Source: Ectothiorhodospira mobilis (lineage in GTDB: Bacteria; Pseudomonadota; Gammaproteobacteria; Ectothiorhodospirales; Ectothiorhodospiraceae). From it: a stretch of DNA of 60,345 nucleotides. The stretch covers positions 1 to 60,345 of the forward strand of contig NZ_NRSK01000017.1 of NCBI RefSeq assembly GCF_016584115.1. The letters are read 5' to 3'. The translations under genes and the position numbers were made by a program. Below are positions 25,044 through 32,252 of this stretch, piece after piece; within the stretch, counting starts at the first letter, position 1; each line of letters begins with the position of its first letter. The notes beneath the pieces were generated by a model that worked only from the letters and a program-made list of their open reading frames with translations, made no database searches and had not been told where the DNA came from.

Positions 25044-26534
25044 TCAGCAGTTGGGGCACTGGAGCATCGGGTGCCCGATTCCGGGTGCGCGCCCCGGATT
25101 GCGTGTTGATGCGCCATCGAAGGCCCCCCAGGTGGACCGTTTGCGGGGTCGGTGGTTGTAGTCCCGATCCAGATGGGGTAGGGGCCCCGTGGCGGACGAG
25201 TTATTGTCGCGCCCCAGGCGATTGGGGCGGGGGTACAGGTCCAGATGGTCCAGGTGTGGGTCGGGGGCGTGAAGGTGGTGTTCGGCGGCTTCCAGGGGGG
25301 CGGTGAAGTTCTCCCCCGTGGGGATGGCGTCCACGACCTGCAGCGGTTCCGGCGAGAAGAGGGCATTTCCGGAGACCTGCTGGGGGTGATCGGGGTGGAC
25401 CCCCGTGATCCGGATCCCGGTACCCGCGGTGACCAGGGTGTTCTGCAGGATGTGAATGGCTTTGGGCACGTCGTTGTGGGGCATGATGAGGATCCCCGGG
25501 CCGCGGCTGTTGAAGAACAGGTTGTTGTACAGCGCCACGTTGCCTTCGCCCTGGAACAGGCGTTCGTGGGGGTTTTCGTGAAACAGGTTGCCGTAGATCA
25601 GGTAGCGGTCATGGCGCCCGGGTCCCTCGGGTGGCCAGTGGCCCACCAGCAGGTTGGGGCGTGCCGAGGCGCCGTTGCTGGCCCGTTCGGCCTTGCTGAA
25701 CAGGTTATGGCGGATCACGGTCTGCCCGGGTTCGGTGGGGATGCCGGGTGCGGGAGCCCGTATCTCCTGGTGCTTGATCTGCAGGTTGTAGCCCAGGGTT
25801 CGCCGGATGGCGTTGTTTTCGATGAGCCCTGCGATGAACGGTGCGCTGCCGTCGGGTTGGCCCAGGTAGAGACCGGTGCCGATGTCGTGGATGTCGTTAT
25901 CCCGGATGATCCAGCCCCATGCAGGGGCCCGGGTGGTGATGCCGGTATGACCCTGTGAGGCGTCGTAGTTCTGGATGGTGAGGTGTTCGAGGGTGATGTG
26001 ATGGGCGTAACGGCCATCGCGTTCCAGAACCACGCCGGCGGCATTGCGGCCGCGTCCATCCAGGGTGAGGTGGCGCAGGGTCACATGGGCCGTGCGCGCC
26101 AGGCTGATGGTGTTCTCCCCATCGCGGCCAAGCAGGACCGCCGGCTCCCCCGATTCGGGTCCGCTGATCACGATGGGGGCCTCGGGGGTGCCCTGGAGAT
26201 CGTGCAGGCGCAGGCTGCGCGGGTAGAGGCCGGCGGTCAGATGGAGGCGCTCGCCGGGTTGCAGCCTGCGGACCTTGTCGCGGTAGTTGTCCGGGGTGGC
26301 CACCACGGGATGAGCCGGGACGGACATCCCGGTGGGAGGGCCATGTGCGGCGTCGTTGGAGGCGGGTGCGGCTTCCGAAAGGGCCAGTGCAAGGGCCAGA
26401 AGCAGGTGCGTCCTCCATCGGGCGCGGGGCGCGCGTGGGCGGTGACGCGGGCACGCCATGGGCATGGCGTGCCCGCACGGGTGTGTTCCATGGCATGAGG
26501 GGGCGTGCATGGCTGGATTCGTCCTCGTTTTCAT
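25044..26534 (-). CDS. Exported right-handed parallel beta-helix protein
   Basis: Up to 496 residues. After a hydrophobic signal-like segment (THLLLALALALSEAAPAS) comes VRRLQPGERLHLTAGLYPRS, the usual entry to a right-handed beta-helix, and then a series of turns such as HITLEHLTIQNY, IIRDNDIHDIGTGLYLG, VIRHNLFSKAE and ILQNTLVTAGTGIRIT. This is the fold of polysaccharide lyases, epimerases and chondroitinase-B-like enzymes; a lyase acting on the local glycan is a fair guess. The start is uncertain: from 26534 the signal would have a 44-residue n-region, and a strong hairpin covers candidate ATGs at 26465 and 26459. Confidence 0.75.
   Translation of the reverse strand: MKTRTNPAMHAPSCHGTHPCGHAMPMACPRHRPRAPRARWRTHLLLALALALSEAAPASNDAAHGPPTGMSVPAHPVVATPDNYRDKVRRLQPGERLHLTAGLYPRSLRLHDLQGTPEAPIVISGPESGEPAVLLGRDGENTISLARTAHVTLRHLTLDGRGRNAAGVVLERDGRYAHHITLEHLTIQNYDASQGHTGITTRAPAWGWIIRDNDIHDIGTGLYLGQPDGSAPFIAGLIENNAIRRTLGYNLQIKHQEIRAPAPGIPTEPGQTVIRHNLFSKAERASNGASARPNLLVGHWPPEGPGRHDRYLIYGNLFHENPHERLFQGEGNVALYNNLFFNSRGPGILIMPHNDVPKAIHILQNTLVTAGTGIRITGVHPDHPQQVSGNALFSPEPLQVVDAIPTGENFTAPLEAAEHHLHAPDPHLDHLDLYPRPNRLGRDNNSSATGPLPHLDRDYNHRPRKRSTWGAFDGASTRNPGRAPGIGHPMLQCPNC
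26447..26476. repeat. 30-bp near-perfect palindrome over the 5' end of the beta-helix gene
   Basis: Arms GCGGGCACGCCATG (26447-26460) and CATGGCGTGCCCGC (26463-26476) are exact complements separated by GG. Two candidate ATG codons of the leftward gene lie in or beside the loop. No T-run follows on either strand, so it is not a normal intrinsic terminator. It may be a translation-controlling hairpin or an operator. Confidence 0.75.
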
Positions 26535-26893
26535 GCTGCTTCTTACAGGCGCGTTCTGCGAGCGCCTCGATGCGCTTTGCCTGATCCTTGCGCAGGATCA
26601 CCGTTCGTTCATGCATTCGCACGGGGTCGTTCGCCGGTTGGGGTGTGGCACGGCTTCCCTGCTATCCTGTGATAGTTGGATTTCCAAAAAGTGCTGGCAG
26701 GGGTTTTTCACCCGTCGTCTTCACGATCTGTCGGATTTCTTGACGCTTTAATGGGGAGGGATCCGGGAACTCCGTTGCCCCTTGGGTTATCTGAGAATGG
26801 ATCCAATGACGCTTCATTCCGGGGGGGAGCCTAGAATGACGGAAAATCCTTGTCCATGAAGTGTCGATTTATTTAACGCTATCCAGTCCGCCC

Positions 26894-26911
26894 ATGTGAT
26901 GTGGATCACAT
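26894..26911. promoter_or_regulatory. CRP/Vfr-type operator
   Basis: ATGTGATGTGGATCACAT: perfect 7-bp arms, with the exact TGTGA-N6-TCACA core recognised by CRP-family activators. Its centre lies 40-41 bp before the expected transcription start of the downstream -10, the position of class II activator sites. Confidence 0.65.
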
Positions 26912-26930
26912 GTGGAGTGGCTGAGTGGTT

Positions 26931-26936
26931 CATAAT
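26931..26936 (+). promoter_or_regulatory. -10 element of a possible CRP-dependent promoter
   Basis: CATAAT matches the -10 consensus at five of six positions. No good -35 is present at the right distance; the CRP-like palindrome occupies that place. The transcript would start near 26943 and carry a leader of about 128 nt before the ATG at 27071. Confidence 0.4.
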
Positions 26937-27070
26937 CATGGGGTTGTATTGGCCGGACCACTTCTTGCATTGTACAGCTCAACGTTGAGCGGGAGGTGGG
27001 CGCGCCCATGGATCGTCCACGGATTGCAGCTATTCCATGTCCCCACCCCGGTTGTCGAGGCCGAAGACAC

Positions 27071-27751
27071 ATGACTGATTCCCAGCATTCCGAGCAGTCC
27101 AGGGTGCCATCCCCGCAGGGGGGTGATCCGAAGTCCGTCAATGAGCAGCGACCCAGCCGTAATCGCCGCAAAATCGCGCTGGCTACGGGGGCGACGCCTG
27201 TACTCTTCGCCCTGATGAACCGGCCCCTGATGGCACAGGGCAGTTGCATCGCCGATACCCCTTCAGGCCATGACTCGGCCAATGCAAGCGGAAGGCGGGG
27301 GGATCGCGAGGACCTGGTTTGCGGCAGGTCGCCAGGGTACTGGGGGAATTCCGCGGGTGTTAAGGGGGCGGGCTCCGGTGAGCTGGAACGTCTTTTTGTG
27401 AAGGTTTTTGGCACGATCAACCATATTCAAATGCAATCGACAATCCCTGACGGTAAGATTTCTGCAGTAGATCCCACGCGCACCAAGGATGATTTGACGC
27501 TTGGAGATGTTGTCTCGGGCCAGCGTGATAAAACCTTTAAAGATAAATATCAGCTCGCGCGGGCTTTCGTTGCTGCCTATATGAACGCTAAAACAATTGA
27601 TGGCTATCCTCTAACTGAATCCTTGGTTCTTGAGATGTGGAACGAGGTGGATACAAAGGGTTATCTGATGGTTTCCGGCAGCGAATGGTCCAAGGTGGAT
27701 GTAAAGCAGTATCTCGAATCCACGTATGAAGGGTCTGCGGATGATGATTGA
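27071..27751 (+). CDS. Exported protein with Tat-like signal and CGRSPGYW motif; candidate HPr-rel-A partner
   Basis: 226 residues. The N terminus is polar, then RNRRKIALATGATPVLFALM (Arg pair at residues 32-33) and a cleavage site near PLMA-QG form a Tat-like signal. Soon after comes CGRSPGYWGN (Cys84, SPGYW 87-91). The rest is hydrophilic with an acidic C terminus. I do not know a function; Cys-x-x-SPGYW/F proteins are found near glycan and export loci. The gene stands alone behind a CRP-like promoter and directly before the PqqD/HprK-like/nucleotidyltransferase cassette, so it may be their substrate. ATG at 27071 is preferred over GTG 26996 and ATG 27008 because earlier codons look non-coding. 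Confidence 0.62.
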   Translation: MTDSQHSEQSRVPSPQGGDPKSVNEQRPSRNRRKIALATGATPVLFALMNRPLMAQGSCIADTPSGHDSANASGRRGDREDLVCGRSPGYWGNSAGVKGAGSGELERLFVKVFGTINHIQMQSTIPDGKISAVDPTRTKDDLTLGDVVSGQRDKTFKDKYQLARAFVAAYMNAKTIDGYPLTESLVLEMWNEVDTKGYLMVSGSEWSKVDVKQYLESTYEGSADDD

Positions 27752-27860
27752 GGTGAGTGGCTTCGATGCCTGCAGACAGTGATCCTGCCCGTACATGAAT
27801 TGGAAGCGTCCCTCCATGGGCTGTTCCCTGGCGTAGGCCCGGTTGACTGAGTTGCATGCA

Positions 27861-28139
27861 ATGCAATGGCGTCTTCACCCCGATGGGGTCCTGTTGCGGA
27901 GCTGGCAGGACGGTGCTGCAGCCTTCCACGGGGGGGCGGGGGATATCTATGTGCTTTCCCCCCTGTGTGGTGCGATCCTGGAACGGATGCAATCCTCCCG
28001 GGCCTGGTGCCTTGAATCCCTCGCCGATCGCCTGCTTGCGGAATGTGACGCGCCCCCGCCGGGGGAGGACTGGTGCGATCTCGTGCGCCGGGCCCTGGAG
28101 AGCATGGAACGGCTCCGGCTGATCGAGAGACAGGAATAG
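27861..28139 (+). CDS. PqqD-like protein of the HPr-rel-A system
   Basis: 92 residues. MQWRLHPDGVLLRSWQDGAA and DIYVLSPLCGAILERMQ fit the PqqD/RRE fold: a three-strand N-terminal part followed by helices, which in RiPP pathways holds a leader peptide. The family is known as the HPr-rel-A system PqqD-type peptide chaperone. In-frame TTG codons at 27843 and 27852 are possible earlier starts; ATG at 27861 matches the usual family start. It lies 13 nt ahead of the HprK-related kinase and is almost certainly co-transcribed with it. Confidence 0.8.
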   Translation: MQWRLHPDGVLLRSWQDGAAAFHGGAGDIYVLSPLCGAILERMQSSRAWCLESLADRLLAECDAPPPGEDWCDLVRRALESMERLRLIERQE

Positions 28140-28152
28140 GGATCGGCCCTGC

Positions 28153-29073
28153 GTGTCGTGTCGTGTCGGAGAGATTTCCCGGAGCGAATTCCGGGCATGG
28201 ATGGCCGGTCCGGGGGTGGTGATCGGGGCCGGGAGGCTCTCCTTTCGCCTGCGCAGCGCCTTAGATTTCGTTGCGGATGGAGTCCATCATCTCTATGGCC
28301 ATCACCCCCTGCTCTCCCGGGGCTTTGCGGATTTCTCCGTAGAGGTGAACCCACCCCGGTCCCTTCGCCGTTGGTTCGCCCGACAGGCGTGCTTCCGTCA
28401 CGACGGCGCTTCGACCTTCCTGCCCCTGCCCCGGGATCAGGCCCTGCCTCTGCTGGAATGGGGACTCAACTGGTGTGTCTATGCGCATGTGCAGGACCGG
28501 TTGGTGCTGCATGCGGCCGTTGTGGAGAGGGACGACCGGGCCCTGATCATCCCGGCACCCCCGGGGTCGGGAAAGAGTACCCTGGTGGCGGGCCTGTCTT
28601 GCGCGGGGTGGCGGCTGCTTTCCGATGAGTTGGCGTTGCTGACGCTGACGGGGCAGGAGGTGGAGGGGCTGTGTCGTCCCGTCAGTCTCAAGAATGCCTC
28701 CATCGGGATCCTGCGAGGCATCGCCGGGGCGGAGCCTTTCAGCCCCACGGTGACCGATACCCTGAAGGGGGATGTGGCGCTGATGCGCCCCCCCAGGGCG
28801 AGTGTGGAACAGGCCGGCCGACCGGCGAGACCCTTTGCGATCGTGTTTCCCTCCTTCCGTGCCGGATCCTCCCCCTCGGTGACATCCCTGGGGCCTGCCA
28901 TGGCCTTTGGCGGGCTGCTGGAGAGCGCGTTCAATGTCTCGGCCCTGCGTGAGGAGGGGTTCAGTGTCCTGGGGGATCTGGTGGAGTGTTGCCGGTGTTT
29001 CCGGATCGAGTACGGTTCCCTGGCCGACGGCATGGCCTTGGTGCAGGAGATCCATGGGACGGGTGAGGCATGA
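28153..29073 (+). CDS. HprK-related kinase A
   Basis: 306 residues from a GTG start. The P-loop is IIPAPPGSGKSTLVAGLSCA near residues 135-154, preceded by DRLVLHAAVVERDDRALI and followed by the Walker-B-like RLLSDELALLTL. Similarity is to the kinase domain of HPr kinase/phosphorylase, yet no HPr-type PTS gene is nearby apart from ptsP, so the natural phospho-acceptor is unknown. HprK-like enzymes also phosphorylate some lasso peptides. Central enzyme of the HPr-rel-A cassette; overlaps the next gene by 4 nt (ATGA). Confidence 0.88.
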   Translation: MSCRVGEISRSEFRAWMAGPGVVIGAGRLSFRLRSALDFVADGVHHLYGHHPLLSRGFADFSVEVNPPRSLRRWFARQACFRHDGASTFLPLPRDQALPLLEWGLNWCVYAHVQDRLVLHAAVVERDDRALIIPAPPGSGKSTLVAGLSCAGWRLLSDELALLTLTGQEVEGLCRPVSLKNASIGILRGIAGAEPFSPTVTDTLKGDVALMRPPRASVEQAGRPARPFAIVFPSFRAGSSPSVTSLGPAMAFGGLLESAFNVSALREEGFSVLGDLVECCRCFRIEYGSLADGMALVQEIHGTGEA

Positions 29074-30176
29074 GGGTCCGGGAGGGGATTCCGCTGCTGC
29101 TGGAGGTACTCAAGTACCCGGAGCGGGCAGGGGGGCTGGAGCTTACCCGCTGGGATGCCCTCGTTCGGCAGGCCCGGGTGAACCGGATGTTGGGCACCCT
29201 GGCCCACAGCGTGCGCGATACCGGGGGGTGGTCGCGGATCCCGCCTGCACCCCGCCGTCATCTGGAGTGGGCGCTGAGGCTTTCCCGAACCCACTGCGCG
29301 GAACTGGAGTGGGAGCTGTCTTGCATCGCAGAGGCGTTACGCCCGTTGGATACCCCGGTGGTTCTGCTCAAGGGGGCCGCCTATCACGTGGCGGGCCTGA
29401 AGGCCTCCGCCGGGCGGTTGTTCGGGGATGTGGATCTCCTGGTGGAACGCAGGGCCCTGGGGGCCGTAGAGGGGGCGCTGATGCGCCATGGCTGGATGAA
29501 TGCCCATCATGATCCATATGACCAGCGCTATTACCGTCAGTGGATGCACGAGCTTCCCCCGATGCAGCATATCCAGCGGGGGACGATCGTGGATGTGCAC
29601 CACGCCATACTCCCCCCCACGGCCCGCCTGAAGACGGATTCCCGTCCTTTGTTCGATGCGTCGGTGGCGGTGGAGGGGCGTCCCTTCCGGGTGCTGGCCC
29701 GGGAGGATATGGTCCTGCATGGTGCGACGCATCTGTTCTTCTCCGAGGGGGAGATGCCCCACGGCTGCCGGGACCTGGTGGATCTGTATCACCTGGTCGG
29801 TACGGCAGCGGACGGGGAGTTCTGGCGACGGTTGCAGGCGCGGGCCGCTGAACTGGGTCTTGAGGAACCGCTGATGCTGGCCGCGTATTTCCTGGACCGG
29901 GTCATGGGTGCGTCATTGCCCCGGGAGGTTCAGGCCTGGGCGGCGGATGCATTTCCCGGTGGGATGCGGGGAGCAGTGCTGCGCGGCGCCCTGGATTCGG
30001 CGCTGGCGGTTCGGGAAAGTCATCACAGGACGCTTTCGGGGGCACTGAAGGAGGGATACCTGATCGTCCGGGGGCACCGGCAGAAGATGCCCCTTCCCCT
30101 CCTGGTGCGGCATCTCGGTCGCAAGGCCTGGATCGGCGTTTTCCCTGAAAAGCCTCGCGGGGGGGTGGACCGGTAG
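29070..30176 (+). CDS. Nucleotidyltransferase-fold protein of the HPr-rel-A system
   Basis: 368 residues. The motif GRLFGDVDLLVERRALGAVE near residues 112-131, preceded by PVVLLKGAAYHVAGL, matches the active-site strand of the MNT-type nucleotidyltransferases (uncharacterised nucleotidyltransferase family), with two Asp ready to bind metal. The C-terminal half is helical (RDLVDLYHLVGTAADGEFWR). Target and nucleotide are unknown. It forms one operon with the PqqD-like and HprK-like genes, and together they look like a protein- or peptide-modifying set. Confidence 0.83.
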   Translation: MRVREGIPLLLEVLKYPERAGGLELTRWDALVRQARVNRMLGTLAHSVRDTGGWSRIPPAPRRHLEWALRLSRTHCAELEWELSCIAEALRPLDTPVVLLKGAAYHVAGLKASAGRLFGDVDLLVERRALGAVEGALMRHGWMNAHHDPYDQRYYRQWMHELPPMQHIQRGTIVDVHHAILPPTARLKTDSRPLFDASVAVEGRPFRVLAREDMVLHGATHLFFSEGEMPHGCRDLVDLYHLVGTAADGEFWRRLQARAAELGLEEPLMLAAYFLDRVMGASLPREVQAWAADAFPGGMRGAVLRGALDSALAVRESHHRTLSGALKEGYLIVRGHRQKMPLPLLVRHLGRKAWIGVFPEKPRGGVDR

Positions 30177-30192
30177 CGGTCGGGCCTTTCCC

Positions 30193-30393
30193 CTAGAACG
30201 ATCGCATGACCAGAATCTGCACCTTGAACAGGATCGCTGCTGCGATCAGGGCAATCCCGCCTGTGAGGGTGACCAGGAGTTCGAGGCCCAGCAGGTGATA
30301 TTCCCCCATCAGCCAGGTGGCGCCGGTGGCCGCGCAGACGATGAGTCCGGCCAGGCCGGTGAGGGTGCCCAGGATATTCATGAATGGGTCCAT
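30193..30393 (-). CDS. Small two-helix membrane protein
   Basis: 66 residues, no recognised family. Two hydrophobic helices are obvious: LGTLTGLAGLIVCAATGATW and LLGLELLVTLTGGIALIAAA, with a short polar loop GEYH between and a FKVQILVMRSF tail. A ribosome-like AAAGGAACGG precedes the ATG. It lies downstream of, and in the same direction as, the antenna genes but is separated from them by the terminator at 30541-30615. It may be a membrane subunit or antenna-assembly factor; this is speculation. Confidence 0.55.
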   Translation of the reverse strand: MDPFMNILGTLTGLAGLIVCAATGATWLMGEYHLLGLELLVTLTGGIALIAAAILFKVQILVMRSF

Positions 30394-30540
30394 AATCCGT
30401 TCCTTTGGGTTACTTCGTTCATGGGTTTGCCTGGGCCCGATCGGACCAGGAGGGCCGGTCAGGACAGCGGGATGGGTTGCCGGGCCTTTCTGGGGATCTG
30501 AGCGCGTGCATCGGTTTCGTGGGTGAGCGCATCAGACATG

Positions 30541-30615
30541 AAAAAACGGGGGCTATCCCAGACAACCCATCGGCGGAAGGATCCGAACGATGTCTTGCCG
30601 GGGCGCCCCCGTTTT
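30541..30615 (-). terminator. Intrinsic terminator with large structured loop behind the antenna genes
   Basis: AAAACGGGGGC (30543-30553) and GCCCCCGTTTT (30605-30615) are exact complements. On the leftward transcript the GC stem is followed by a U-run from the A6 at 30541-30546. The 51-nt loop itself can pair (CATCG at about 30568 with CGATG at about 30588), giving a branched structure. It lies 37 bp past the beta stop. Confidence 0.6.
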
Positions 30616-30651
30616 CAACCACACCTTACTGGTGTGCGGAGAAAGTCCTTC

Positions 30652-30789
30652 TTAGTAGAAGGGTCTCCACAGGTACACCAGGAAGTGGGCAGCGGCAGCC
30701 AGGACCATGAACACCGTGAAGGTGGTCTTGAACTGTTCGTGGAATTCCTTGGCTTGTTCTTCGGTCAGACCGGAGATGCTGTCATTCAT
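30652..30789 (-). CDS. Light-harvesting complex beta polypeptide
   Basis: 45 residues, too short for most ORF calls: it starts MNDSISGLTEEQAKEFHEQF and continues with a single membrane helix, VFMVLAAAAHFLVYLWRPFY. The SISGLTEEQAKEFH head, the His in AAAAHF (bacteriochlorophyll ligand) and the WRPFY end are hallmarks of purple-bacterial beta subunits. AGGAGG lies 9 nt before the ATG. The gene begins 13 nt after the alpha stop. LH1 or LH2 cannot be decided with certainty; the partner alpha looks LH2-like. Confidence 0.9.
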   Translation of the reverse strand: MNDSISGLTEEQAKEFHEQFKTTFTVFMVLAAAAHFLVYLWRPFY

Positions 30790-30802
30790 GATCTAATCCT
30801 CC

Positions 30803-31012
30803 TTACTCGGCTTCGGTTTCAGCAGCGGCCGCGGACGCGTCATAGGTCAGCGGGTTGTAGTTGTCGTTGCTGTACACAAAGGCGTGCACGGCCAGGGCGA
30901 CAACCAGCACGGCCATCAGGATGGGCATCAGCCAAGTGCCGGGGTTGACAACCAGCCACAGCTTCCAGTCGTCCCTGGGGTTGCTCGGCTTGCTCGGTCT
31001 GTACTCACTCAT
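30803..31012 (-). CDS. Light-harvesting complex alpha polypeptide
   Basis: 69 residues. The single helix follows DDWKLWLVVNPGTWLMPILM and has AVLVVALAVHAFVYSNDNYN, with the His that binds bacteriochlorophyll. The VVNPGTWLMP segment is closer to LH2 (puc) alpha chains than to the FDPRR of most LH1 alphas. The tail is Ala/Glu-rich. ATG at 31012 with AAGAGGG upstream is chosen over an in-frame ATG at 31048. Alpha comes before beta here, the reverse of the usual pufBA and pucBA order. Confidence 0.9.
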   Translation of the reverse strand: MSEYRPSKPSNPRDDWKLWLVVNPGTWLMPILMAVLVVALAVHAFVYSNDNYNPLTYDASAAAAETEAE

Positions 31013-31124
31013 CGATAGTACCCTCTTGCGTTGAAGGCAGGCCCTCACGGGCCCGTGGGATATCTGATCGTTGACCTTGCGGGCCGTATCGCTTGGATAC
31101 GTACAACCACGTCTTCAGTCAGGG

Positions 31125-31156
31125 TGTAAGTCTACGTTGACAAGGTTGGATGTCAA
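31125..31156 (-). promoter_or_regulatory. Antenna promoter with PpsR/CrtJ-like operator
   Basis: On the leftward strand, TTGACA (complement of 31151-31156) and TAGACT (complement of 31129-31134) are spaced by 16 bp. TGT-N12-ACA, the PpsR/CrtJ recognition pattern, occupies 31125-31142 across the -10 and spacer. TTGACA-N8-TGTCAA (31137-31156) is a further inverted repeat. The layout fits aerobic repression of antenna genes by a PpsR homologue. Confidence 0.5.
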
Positions 31157-31312
31157 GCTGGGTGAACCGCAGAGGAAGCCCCTTTGGGCCGAAACGCGAA
31201 AATGCTTGAGCGAGGTCAGTTGAGCGTTCATTTTCAGGGGGGATCGGTTGTCTCCGGGGCCGGGAATGGGGCAAGCAATAGAAATTGACCAATATCAATG
31301 GAGGGCATGATC

Positions 31313-31516
31313 ATGATCCGTCTGCACGTGGAGGGGATGAGCTGTGGGCACTGCGAGGCCGCGGTGCGTGAGGCCCTGAACGCCGTGCCCGGCGTGGATC
31401 GGGTGGTCTCCGTGGACCGCTCCACCCAGGAGGCCCTGGTGGAGGGGGAGGCCTCCGCCGGGTCGTTGCGCCAGGCCGTGGAGGCGCTGGGCTATCGTGC
31501 CCGCGTCATGGATTGA
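31313..31516 (+). CDS. Heavy-metal-associated (CopZ/MerP-like) small protein
   Basis: 67 residues forming one HMA ferredoxin-like domain. The metal site is GMSCGHCEAAV (CxxC) close to the N terminus, with AVPGVDRVVSVDRSTQEALV and ALGYRA completing the fold. It would carry Cu(I) or a similar soft metal to a P-type ATPase; none is in the window. GGAGGG at 31300-31305 best supports the ATG at 31313, though 31298 and 31307 are possible. Confidence 0.85.
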   Translation: MIRLHVEGMSCGHCEAAVREALNAVPGVDRVVSVDRSTQEALVEGEASAGSLRQAVEALGYRARVMD

Positions 31517-31543
31517 AGCGCATATCGCGCCGGGGGGAGCCGC

Positions 31544-32185
31544 ATGCCCAAAACCGATCCCTTTGATCGCCACATGGAACGCTATGAGCGCTGGTTTGAG
31601 CGCCATGGCGGGGAATACGCCGCGGAACTGGAGGCGGTGAGGGCCCTGATGCCCCCCGATCCCGGCCGTATGCTGGAGGTGGGGGTGGGTTCGGGCCGGT
31701 TTGCCGCGCCCCTGGGGGTGGGTTTTGGCGTGGAACCCTCTGTCGTCATGGCCCGTCGCGCCCGGGATCTGGGGGTGACGGTGGTGCAGGGGATCGGCGA
31801 GGCCCTGCCGTTCGTCGATGCGGCCTTCGGCGGGGTGCTGATGGTGACCACACTCTGTTTTGTGGACGACCTGGATCGCACCTGCCGGGAGGCCTTCAGA
31901 GTCCTGCAACCCGGCGGGTGTATCCTGACCGGGTTTGTGGATCTGGACAGCGACCTGGGCCGGCGATACGACGCTCACAAGGCCGGGAGTGTCTTCTACC
32001 GCGATGCCCGGTTCTATACCACTGCGCAGGTGCTGGCCCATCTGGCGGCGGCCGGGTTCGTTGCACCTGAACTGCGCCAGACCCTCATCCCCGGGGCCCC
32101 GGCAGGCACGGTGGCGGAGGGTCACGGGCGCGGGGCCTTCGTGGTGATCCGGGCCGAACGGCCGGGGGCGGCGGCACGGGTCTAG
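31544..32185 (+). CDS. Class I SAM-dependent methyltransferase
   Basis: 213 residues. Motif I reads RMLEVGVGSGRFAAPLGVGF, then VEPSVVMARRARDLGVTVVQ, the ALPFVDAAFGGVLMVTTLCF acidic loop and the FRVLQPGGCILTGFVDLDSD strand, as in UbiE/Methyltransf_11 enzymes. It starts 27 nt after the HMA gene, suggesting an operon. A methyl acceptor cannot be named. Confidence 0.83.
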   Translation: MPKTDPFDRHMERYERWFERHGGEYAAELEAVRALMPPDPGRMLEVGVGSGRFAAPLGVGFGVEPSVVMARRARDLGVTVVQGIGEALPFVDAAFGGVLMVTTLCFVDDLDRTCREAFRVLQPGGCILTGFVDLDSDLGRRYDAHKAGSVFYRDARFYTTAQVLAHLAAAGFVAPELRQTLIPGAPAGTVAEGHGRGAFVVIRAERPGAAARV

Positions 32186-32252
32186 TCCGCCGCTCCGGAT
32201 TTGTACCGGATACCGGCCCCTGGCCGGAGACATACAACCTCAAGGAGCGCCG

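Larger units (their letters stand above)
26535..27070. promoter_or_regulatory. Long intergenic region upstream of the SPGYW protein
   Basis: No credible gene. Base composition is mixed, with AT-rich stretches from about 26660 to 26890. It contains the CRP-like site and the -10 element described separately, and GGGAGG at 26991-26996 that could serve an alternative start at 27008. The coding-like frame between 27008 and 27070 is rich in CGA, CGG and AGA codons and is probably untranslated leader. Confidence 0.5.

Noticed and set aside
26644-26664. TGGCAC-TGC sigma-54-like promoter
   Set aside because: The distance between the GG and GC elements is 12 nt instead of 10, which sigma-54 does not accept.
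26996-27070. Longer N terminus for the SPGYW protein (GTG 26996 or ATG 27008)
   Set aside because: The added residues hold rare arginine codons and no signal features; ATG at 27071 gives a normal Tat-like signal. It remains possible because GGGAGG lies at 26991.
1-30176. PEP-CTERM sorting signals or an exosortase
   Set aside because: No protein ends with a VPEP motif plus helix and basic tail, and no multi-span protein with the exosortase Cys/Arg/His pattern was found.
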